Below are positions 1-9,300 of a stretch of DNA of 12,626 bases, in pieces. Below the pieces are notes generated by a model, which worked only from the letters and a program-made list of their open reading frames with translations, searched no databases and was not told the origin of the DNA. The DNA is from Baffinella frigidus (Eukaryota; Cryptophyceae; Cryptomonadales; Baffinellaceae), in NCBI GenBank assembly GCA_026770585.1, contig MU646766.1:60258-72883 (forward strand), written 5' to 3'. Positions within the stretch are counted from its first letter, which is position 1. Each line of letters starts with the position of its first letter. The translations under genes were made by a program, and so were the position numbers.

Positions 1-8
1 GTGCGCGC

Positions 9-55
<47 letters not shown>

Positions 56-156
56 TGTTTGTGTGTGTGTGTGTGAGTGTGGGCGGGATGCATTTTTTGT
101 GTGTGCGAGAGAGTGCGGACGGGAGAGAGAGAGTGTATGAGGGAGAGAAAGTGTGT

Positions 157-201
<45 letters not shown>

Positions 202-240
202 CGAGAGAGAGAGCGAGACGAACATAGAGAGGGAGAACGA
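1..240. repeat. GC/GT/GA microsatellites in the intron after exon 23
   Basis: (GC)n runs into (GT)n from 1 to about 78, (GT)n again from about 151 to 190, then (GA)n from about 188 to 235. No coding signal. The alternating purine-pyrimidine part could adopt Z-DNA; the transcript sense is CA- and CT-rich. Confidence 0.95.
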
Positions 241-262
241 AAGAGTGTGGATGGGACACGAC

Positions 263-352
263 CTCTCCGCGAAGCATCTGCTGGACGCTCACGAGGGGAA
301 GGTCCCTGACAGCCTGCCCGTCCACGTCAACCAGCGTGTCCAGCAGCCGCAC
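263..352 (-). CDS. Exon 23: PDZ strand 4 and helix
   Basis: 30 residues (1028-1057): [18 protein letters not shown] then [20 protein letters not shown] is the PDZ strand 4 motif and VQQMLRG its second helix. Acceptor CAACAG|GTG, donor GAG|GTCGT, phase 0. The last PDZ strand must lie beyond position 1. Two pseudo-copies of this acceptor lie upstream at 458 and 644; this copy was chosen because only it continues as a PDZ domain. Confidence 0.85.
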
Positions 353-3300
353 CTGTTGATTTTGGAATTAAATATGGTTTACACATTTTTTATTTCACAC
401 GCATCACCGTCAGCATATCATCCCCATCCTCGCCCACCAGCGTGTCGAGCAGCTGCACCTGCCCACGCAGTAGATGATGACTTTTGGTAAGGAAGCACGG
501 ACAGCAACCCGTCGAGCTTCTGGCTGAGGCAGGCACACCTCACCTCTGTCACACACACACGTGATAATTTGTTAGCACCTGCACACAGATCAACATCAGC
601 ATATCATCCGCATCCTCGTCCACTCACGTGTCCAGCAGCCGAACCTGCCCACGAACCACCGTCACCATATCCAAGCTCTGCCTGGGTGAAATTGGGCCCG
701 CCATACATGTCACCGGGCAGGATGGGGGGATCTCTCCACACTCACCGGCACGGCAGGAAGAGGGGGACAACTCTCAATTGTAGGACAAAAACAGGGGGAC
801 TGAAGGGGGGCAGGGGGGACCTCTCCACTGTCGGCGGCGGGGCCGCCCTCGGCCAGAAGCTCGACGAGGTACTGTCCGTTGTTTCCGACCACCAGCACCT
901 GTTCCCATCACACGATCCACCGTTACTCTCTCGACGTCACGCGACCCCCCCCCCGTCAATGTCCATGTACCGTAACTGTCTGGATGTCACGCCATGCCAT
1001 GCACGTGACTGTTTCCACGCCATGCCATCCACCGTTACTCTCTGGACGTCACGCGACCCCCCCCGGCAAGGTCTGCCCGACACGCTACCACCAGGACCTG
1101 TTCCCCCGTCACGCCATCCACCCTTACTGTCTGCCCGTCATGCCACAATGTCCCCTCTAATTTGCAGCCCACTAGTGCAATTTGCAATCCACTTATATCC
1201 CATTCACGCCACACCGTCCTCTCAAATTTGCAATCCACCTATGCATATTGCTATGCCGTTTCTGTCTGGTGGTCACGCCAGGAGGCACGGGGGGTGCATC
1301 GGTGGAGGAGCTGAGATTGGATCGACGTTTGCTGGCGGTGCGCCACGCAGCAGGGAGAGATATGCGGTTGGGGTTCAGGGTTCAGGTGAGAGGGGTAAGG
1401 GTTCAGGCCAGTTTCATGGGGTACCGACCTTAAGAACTGGGAGGGGTGGGGGGTGGGGTGGGGGGGGACCATTCCGACGCCCGCGTCGTGCTTGGCGTCC
1501 TTGGCAGGCGGCGGCGCCGCCCCCCCCGCGAGAATCGGCGCCATCGGAGGCGACCCCCGCGACGCCACGGGGGGGGATGCCTCGTCTGAGGCGACAGGCA
1601 AGATCGGGCGCCCGTGGTGGTCCGAGGGGGAGGGGAGGGACGCCGCCGGCGGGGAGGGGACCAGGGCGGGGGAGAGGGCGGGGGATTTGGCGGGGGAGGT
1701 GGAGAGGGGGTCTTCGAGTTCGATGAGGGCGCGGATCTGGCAGGGTTCGTCACGCTTCGGCCCGCCTGCGGATGGGGTAGTCACGTCAGCCTCATGCGCA
1801 ACCCGTGCTTTTGGAGGACGACTTGCTGGGGCGCATAAGTTTGCGATAGAAGAATCGTAGTCTTGCTACACGAACCCATCTCAGTGGAAACCGACAGAGG
1901 ATTTCAGCCCCCTTCCCGACCCAGGGATGCACACACGGCATGGGAGAGCTGTTGCATATCACGGCAGCAGCTGGGAAGGCTGGTGTGGATCTTAGGTTAC
2001 GAGCCTGGGCAATAAGGTTGTGAACCGCCAGTTGCCTCAACGCAGTAGAGGGGATGTGATCAATGGCTCCAAGCCCTCAAAGCTGGGCGGAGGGCGGGGA
2101 GGGGGCCGAGGAGAAGGTGGTCGGTCTCGGGGGAGTGGAGGGGGAGCCCCTTTTCACGACAAAGGTAACCAAATTTGCTCCAACCCAACAGGAATTTCTA
2201 GGAACTGGTTGGATTTTCTCAAGCAGGAACTGGAAAGCGCGTAGCTGGGAGCGCGCCCGAGCAGGGTGGGTGGTGGGAAGTCTGGGGCCAGGTGGGTGGG
2301 GGGCTGACCGAAGAGGGGGAGGCCGGTCTCGGGAGAGTAGAGGGGGAGCCACGCGCGCATCGGGCCCCGCGCCAGGTCGGCCAGCGCAATCTGCAACCGT
2401 AGAGGTTAGGGTTTAGGGATTATGGTTTACGGGTTTTAGTGTTTGGGTTTAGAAGGTTGACGGCCATGGGTCCGCCGGCGCGATCAGCCACCACACCCCT
2501 CTGTAAATAACGCCAAATTCCTCTCTGTATACATCCGGAAACATCCGGACACATCTGTGGTCTCAGAGCCGTGACACCCCTCTGAGGTCTGGCGTGCCAC
2601 GCGAGGTCACACCTCAGGATTTAAGGTCGAGGCGCCATCTGCCGTTGCACCCTTCTCCGCTCTCAGTCCTGTGCAGTCTCAGCCCCGTCACACCCCTCTG
2701 AGGTCTCAGAGCCGTGACATGCTAATGGAGTGTCGCACCCCACCCTATCCTGTAACCGCGCTTGGATTAGCGCGACGGCTCCAATTCCCACAACTTTAGG
2801 GGGATATGGCCACGGTTAAAATTACTTTAGACCCAAAATTGACATGTTTTGAGCAAAAGCTGACTATTAAACCCAAATTCGTTTTAAAACGATGAGATGG
2901 ACAGAGCGGACCAGAGGTTTTCAGTAGCGAGGAGCCCTCTGCGCTCTTAGAGCGGCACCCGCGCACGGCCGCGCAGCGCAGCGGCTCCCAGGACGACAGC
3001 AGCACGCTCGGGGAATGGCCACCGCGGGGGCCATGGCCTCTGGCAACTAAGGTGCCTTCCGCGGTCCAGGGCGTGCGCCAAATCGACGGCTGCCCACCCA
3101 TTCTCGGGAGCATGTGCACCCCTGTGCAACGGGGGTGCCGTGTGGCCAACGATATAGGGCATCCTGCCAAACGGGGAGGGAGGGTGACCGGCTCGGAATC
3201 GCCGAGGGGGACGGAGGGGTGTTCGGGAAAACAAAATACAACCTCGCCCCCCCCCTCGGAATGAGGGGTTACGGGAAGGGAGGTAGACCGGCTGGGTGTC

Positions 3301-6300
3301 GCCGAGGGGGACGGAGGGGGCGGAGGCGTTCCAGTCGTAGAGCGTCAGCCCCAGCATCATCGTCGCTACCTGCTCTCCCGAGTGAGAGTGAGAGGGTGTG
3401 TGCGTGCTCACACCACACGCCACGAGGGAGGGGCAGGGGTGTGTGGAGGAGGGAGGAGGAGGAGGAGGAGGAGGAGGAAGAGGAGGATATTTAGGGTTTA
3501 GGGTTTGGGGTTTAGGGTTTAGGGTTTAGGGTTTAGGGTTTAGGGTTTGGGGTTTAGGGTTTGGGGTTTAGGGTTCAAGGTAAGGATTTAGGGTTGAGGG
3601 TTGTGCCTGGGAGGCATCAACACCGATCTTGAACGTCTCAGAGAAGCGGGCATGCTGGGTGCCGAGCAGCACTCCCGTTGTCCCGCACGGATGCGGAGGG
3701 GCCGACGCTGACTGCAAGACCAGCTCCACGAAAGGGTCCGTCCACCCGCCTGCCCCCGCGGAGAAAAGCACCGTCACTACCCGGCCACGCAGAGATACAA
3801 GACCGTCACTACCCGGGATCCACCCGCGCCCCGCCAGCCCCGCGCGCGCGTCAGCAGTTGGATCGCCAGGCAGGCAGGATCCCATGGGGAAGCCTCAGTC
3901 AGGTGGGTGGGTAGCGCGGAAGGGGGGGCGGGGGTGAGGAAGGCAGGCGGGGCGGGTGTGGGAGAGAGAGAGAGAGACAGCGAGTCGCTTTACAGATAGA
4001 GAGGGAGAGGGAGAGAGATAGAGAAAGAGACGCACCAGGGTCGGTCTGCGGCAGCCCGGCGGCCTCAGCAATTGTAACCATAAGACACGCCTGCGTCGGC
4101 GACAGCCGCGGCGGAAAAATCGGCCCAGGCGGCGCCACGCCCTGGTTCTTGGGCGGGGGCGGGCTCGCGGCGCGCTGTGCGGCCTCACCCTGAGCCTGAG
4201 CCTGAGCAGCAGCCTGCGCCTGTGCGTCAGCGGCGTGGCGTTCCTGCACGCGTTGCGCGTCGGCCTGGGCCTGGGCGTGTGCCTGCGCGTCCGCCTCTGC
4301 CTGCGCGTGTGCCTGCGCCTGCGAAGAGTCAGAGGCGAGCGCGTTAGCCGTGAGGAGCAACGAGGCGCCGACGCGCGGGCGCGCGGCACTCTGAGAGACG
4401 CCACCGAGCGCCAGTTGGGGATCCGCGAGGGGACACCGGCAGGTGTAGAGACACTCCGGCAGGTAAAAACGGCCACAACGGGGACAAAACAGCAGTTGCG
4501 GACGTCTGTACGGCGGCGTGCGAGGCAGGCGGAGGGGGCGCACGGCAGTTGAGAAACCGGCGGCGTAGTGCGGGGCCGGCAAACGCCATCTCAGAGAGGA
4601 CGCACCACCCGCTAGGTTGACCCGCGTGAAGCTAAAAACGGCGGCTTCGTGCGGGGCTAGTTGTACACGGCTGGTCGTCAGCGACACCTCCCAGAGAGCG
4701 TGTCAGATCCCGAGTGTCCGTTGGCAGGCGGCGGGGACGGGCGGAACCTGAGCTTGGAGCATCTCCTGCTCCTGGTGCGCGCGCACCCGCTGCGCCTCCA
4801 CCTGCGCCTCCACCTGCGCGCGCGCCGCGCGCTCCGCCCCCGCGCGCGCCTCTGTAGCGCGCTCCTCCTCCGTGCGCGCCGCCGCCGCCGCCACCGCCTC
4901 CTGCTCTGCTGCATCTGCGGCGCGTTGCGCAGCCGCTTCCTGCTCCCGCGCAGCAGCAGCCTCCTGCTCCTTGCGCTGCGCCTCTTCCTGCTGCGCGCGC
5001 TCCCGCTCCTCTTGCGCCTGCCCACACGCCCACACCTTCAGCCTCGCCCTCATTCTCGCCCAACGGCAGGATGGAACAAGAGCCCTCAGCCTCGCCCTGA
5101 GCCCCGCGGCTCCTCGCCCTCAGCATCGCCCCCTCGCCTCATCGCCCGAAGGCAGGACCGTGCAAGCGCTGCGCGAGGGTGTGTGTGTCTCTCTCCACCG
5201 CGCAAGCGCACCACACCACCGCAGATGTCCCCCCCTCCCCTGCCCCCCCCTCGCTGAAGCGCGCTGGCTGACAGGCAACGCACCTGTCTGGCCTGCCACT
5301 CCGCCTCCTCCACCTCCTCCACCTCCCTGCGCTTCCCCTCCTCCTCCGCCGCCGCCGCTGCACCCGCCGCCGCCGCCGCCGCCGCCGCAGCAGCAGCAGC
5401 AGCAGCAGTCGCGCCGCCCGACCCCCCCGACGGCGCGCGGTCGGGCACGGGGGAGGCCTCCTTGGCCGGGGACGATCGATCGGCGCGCCCGGCGGCGGCG
5501 GTATCGCTCGGGTGCGGCGAGCCTGCCGGTGGGGGGGCGGGCGGGGGCGTCCAGGAGAATGTGCGGAGCGCGTGGTTTACGTAGAACACCTGGGGTGGGG
5601 TTTTGGGTTTTGGGTTTTGGGTTTTGGGTTTTGGGTTTTGGGTTTTGGGTTTTGGGTTTTGGGTTCGGGACGATAACCAAGCGGGCAGGCGTTCCCCCTC
5701 TGGGTAAGGAGAGGAGGCGGGTCGAGGAGGGGGGGGCAGACCTTGCCAGAGGGATCGAGCTTCTTGTCCCATCCCGGGGGCAGCGGCACCGACACCTGCA
5801 CACCATCTCGCGTCAGTGGACCAATCCCCCACTCCCCAGGCCCCAGCACACAGCGTGCCCCAGCCGCCCCTTGCAGATGCCTCAAAGTGGTTGGTGATGC
5901 CCCAGCCGTGGCCGCGAGGAGCGAGCTACCCCAACCCAACACCCCTACTCCAGGCGGGCGACTCTTCATCACCACAGCCCACCGCCGGCAGAGTCATGGG
6001 CGGCACGGCACGGAGGGGGGAGGAGGGAGGGCGTCAGTTCTAGGGTGTAGGGTGTAGGGTGTAGGGTGTAGGGTGTAGGGTGTAGGGTGTAGGGTGTAGG
6101 GTGTAGGGTGTAGGGTGTAGGGTGAAGGGTGTAAGGTGTGGGGTGTAGGGTATAGGGTGTATGTTGTATGGTATAGGCGTAGGGTGTAGGGCAGTTGACC
6201 GGATCGGCGGGCGCAGGCTGGGAGGAGGGGGGCGGGGAGGTGATGGAGGTGGGTGCCGAGGCGCGGAGCGCCCCGTATGCGAAACGGAGGCGAATGGCCG

Positions 6301-9300
6301 AAGACTCGCCAGCCGCGTTCTTGAGCTGCACGCCGTCGCGGCCTTGGAGCATGAACCATTGGTCTACTGGCTGGCCTGCCTTCACCTGGGGCATGGCAGA
6401 GAAGGATCAACCGGCGGTAAGGCGTCAGGCGTCAGGCACCAACCACGAGTCGCTCTCCACCACCACTGGTCGACTGGCTGTGCCCCGCCCGCACCTGCCA
6501 CCCGCCGTCAGATGGGTGGTAAGTCAGGCGCCAGGCGTCACGTATCACACGTCAGGCACCACGCGCCGCACACCACCCACCACGCATCAGCCGAGCAGCG
6601 CCTCCGGGCCGTTGAGCTCCTGCCTCACGCGCGCGCGCGGCGGGGGGAGGGGGGGGCGTGCCTGCGGGATGAGCATCCTGCCTGCGAAACCTGCACCCCC
6701 AGGAGCGGAGGCGTCGTGCACCGTCGCGAGCAGCAGCACGGGCGCTCCTGCCAGCGGGACTAGCGGCGCCTCGCCTCCCTGCTTCGGTGGGGAGGCGTTG
6801 GCGAGGGGGCGTGTGGCAATGCCGCTCCAAGGAAACATTTTCAATTTGAAACAACGTTTTGTGTTATCGTAAGGGTGGACTTTGCTATCTTAGCCGCGAC
6901 ATAGCAATACCATAGCACACAACCACGCCCCCCTGCTTCGGGGGTGGGTGGGTGGGTGGGGGCGTTGGCGAGACAGCGTCTGGTGGTGCTGTCATACCGA
7001 AGATAGATGCGCACCGCCTAAACATGCCGATCGGAAAAGGTGCAGCCTCACACGCGGTGTGTGGGTATGCGGGTATGCGGGTATGCAGGTATGGCGGTAT
7101 GAGGGTATGAGGGTATGAGGGCATGATGGCATGAGGGTATGAGGGTATGCGGGTGAGGGGGCTAGTGGCGCGGGGGCGGTCGGAGCAGAGGGAACGAGTG
7201 ATGAGTGTTGAGTGTTGAGGGTTGAGAGTTCAGGGCTCGCAACCTGCTCGAGCGTGACGACATGGGGGTGGCACGAGCGGAGCGTCGACGCCGAGCCCCA
7301 GCTTGCCCCCCTGGTGTACGGTTTAGTGTTTGGTGTGTGGTGTTTAGTGTTTAGTGTTTAGGGTCTAGAGTGTAGGGTTGAGATTTGAGGGTTGAGGGAG
7401 TAGACACCCGTGCGGCAGGCTCGGCACGGCGCCCGTCTTCGCGAGAGGCTGCATCAGGATCGATTGGGGGTCGCCGCCGTCCTGCCCTCCCACCTGGTTT
7501 GGGGTTTGGGGTTTGGGGTTCAGGGTGTGGGGTTTGGGGTGTGTGGTTTGGGGTGTGTGGTTTGGGATTTGGGGTTTGGGGTTTGGGGTGAAGGGTTTAG
7601 GGTTTAGGATTTAGGCGACGCAAGAGGCTAGTTCTGTACATTTTGGGCTTTACATTCCCTTCGTTTTGTACCGGAATTGTTTTGATGGACGGCCACTGAG
7701 ATGAGAAGTGTATTCAAGCACGCGACGAAAGTGGGCTCGGGTGTCGGGATCTGGTGAATTCCATAATCCCAAAAGCCAACGTTGAAGGAGGGCGTATTCG
7801 GACGCGACTCGCTACACAAGTTTAAAATTAGAATTTCCGAGGGTGGGGTAGCAGACCAAAAGTTGTCGATAGCTCCCTCGGAAAAGTTGGCAAAAGTGGA
7901 GGAAAACCTTTTTTTTCCCTCCGGATGGGCCCGCCTCATGTACCGAAAATTTATGGCGGCCCGTTTCCGGAGATGTTCCCCCAACACCCACAAAAATCTG
8001 AGATCACATTTGTGGACCAACTTTCAATTCTGTTGTACAAATGTGGTCTCAGATTTTTGTAGGTATTGGGGGAACATCATGTTACCACACAAAACGCCTG
8101 CTACTCCACCCTCGAATTTCCCAAGGTTTGTAGCCTTAAGAAGCGAGACATAATCTGTCCTGTTCCGAAATTAAATTGGCCTCGAGAGCCGACCTGGTGA
8201 TCGATGAGGAAGAAGTGGCGCTTCTCGAGCCCCTCCGGTTCTCCCAGGAGAGACACGCACGCAAACGGCGCCCCCACCACCCCGCGCGATGCCGTCGTCA
8301 GGTTGCGAGCCTCCACCACCTGCCACAGGGTAGGGTAGGGTAGGGTAGGGTAGGGGGTTTAGGGTGTAGGGTTTGTTGGGCGCTTGGGAGTCGCTCCGCC
8401 GCGTCACCACCCGCCTCTGCCAACACGATCACGTGACTCCACGCGCTGATTGTTTTTCCTGGGGACAGGACAGACATGCCGGGGAGGCGCAGATGGTTTT
8501 GGGTTTGGGGTTTGGGGTTTGGGGTTTGAGGTTTAGGGTTCAGGGTTTCGGGTTCAGGGTTCAGGGTTCAGGGTTCAGGGTTGAGGGTTGAGGGTTCAGG
8601 CAGCAGACCTCAAGATGGAAGGCGAAGAGAACGTCTTCACCCGTCGCCCTTCCCTCGCCCGGCGCACTCTCCGCTTCCGGAGGCGGGCTGGTGCGCGAGC
8701 CCTGCTCCTGCACTGCCGGCGCCGGAACAGACGGAGGCGGAGGTTCCTGTGCGGAGGGAGTCTGCGCCGCGGGGGGCGCAGCCTCGACGGTCGGCGGCAT
8801 CTGCGTCCCGGGGCATCTCACACTCAGGCGACGGAGGGTGGGTGGGTGGGTGGTGACGCGGGTCCCGCCGCAGTGTGGTAACACGCGCAGGGGGGGGCGA
8901 CACCCCACTCTCTCACTCGCAGAGCAGTGGTGGTCGCTCAACCCCGGGCGGAGGGGGTGGGGAGAGATTCAACCCTCCTGTGCGAACACGACCAAGTTGC
9001 TCCACGCGCGCACCACATGCTGCTGGGGACACCCCACTCATGGTCTAGCTCCACCTGCGTAACACTAGTCTCCGGGCGGGGGGGGTGCCTGGGGCGGCGA
9101 CGACGTGTGGGGGGGCGGCGACGGCGCGTGGCTGATGGCTGGCGGGAAGGGGTTGGGCGCGTTCGCGGGGGGGACGGCGGTTGTCGGACAGTAGAGGATC
9201 CGCAGGCGGACGCCCGTGGGGACACCTGCGGAGGAGCGTGCGTGCTCAGAGGGTTGCTGCCGTGCAGCAGGCTCTCGCGCCCTCAGCGCGCGGCATTCGA

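Noticed and set aside
569-1726. 385-codon open frame on the plus strand
   Set aside because: Composition is that of antisense GC-rich repeats (Pro, Arg, Gly, His) with no domain, and it overlaps PDZ exons on the other strand.
3047-3160. Open stretch [14 protein letters not shown] ending at a TAG, as an alternative last exon
   Set aside because: Skipping it joins exon 19 to exon 20 in frame and completes C2-C with WLPLYS; this stretch adds no C2 strand. It could still be a rare alternative end.
3491-3600. A true chromosome end (telomere)
   Set aside because: The tract is short, degenerate, and flanked on both sides by exons of the same gene.
6040-6195. CRISPR-like array
   Set aside because: 7-bp head-to-tail units without spacers: a simple tandem repeat in a eukaryotic intron.
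7782-8153. 123-codon plus-strand frame across the AT-rich island
   Set aside because: It spans both arms of the hairpin, so its protein is dictated by the inverted repeat; no known motif.
7385-8591. Plus-strand frames of the [15 protein letters not shown] type
   Set aside because: These are translations of GGGTTTG/GGGTTCA repeats.
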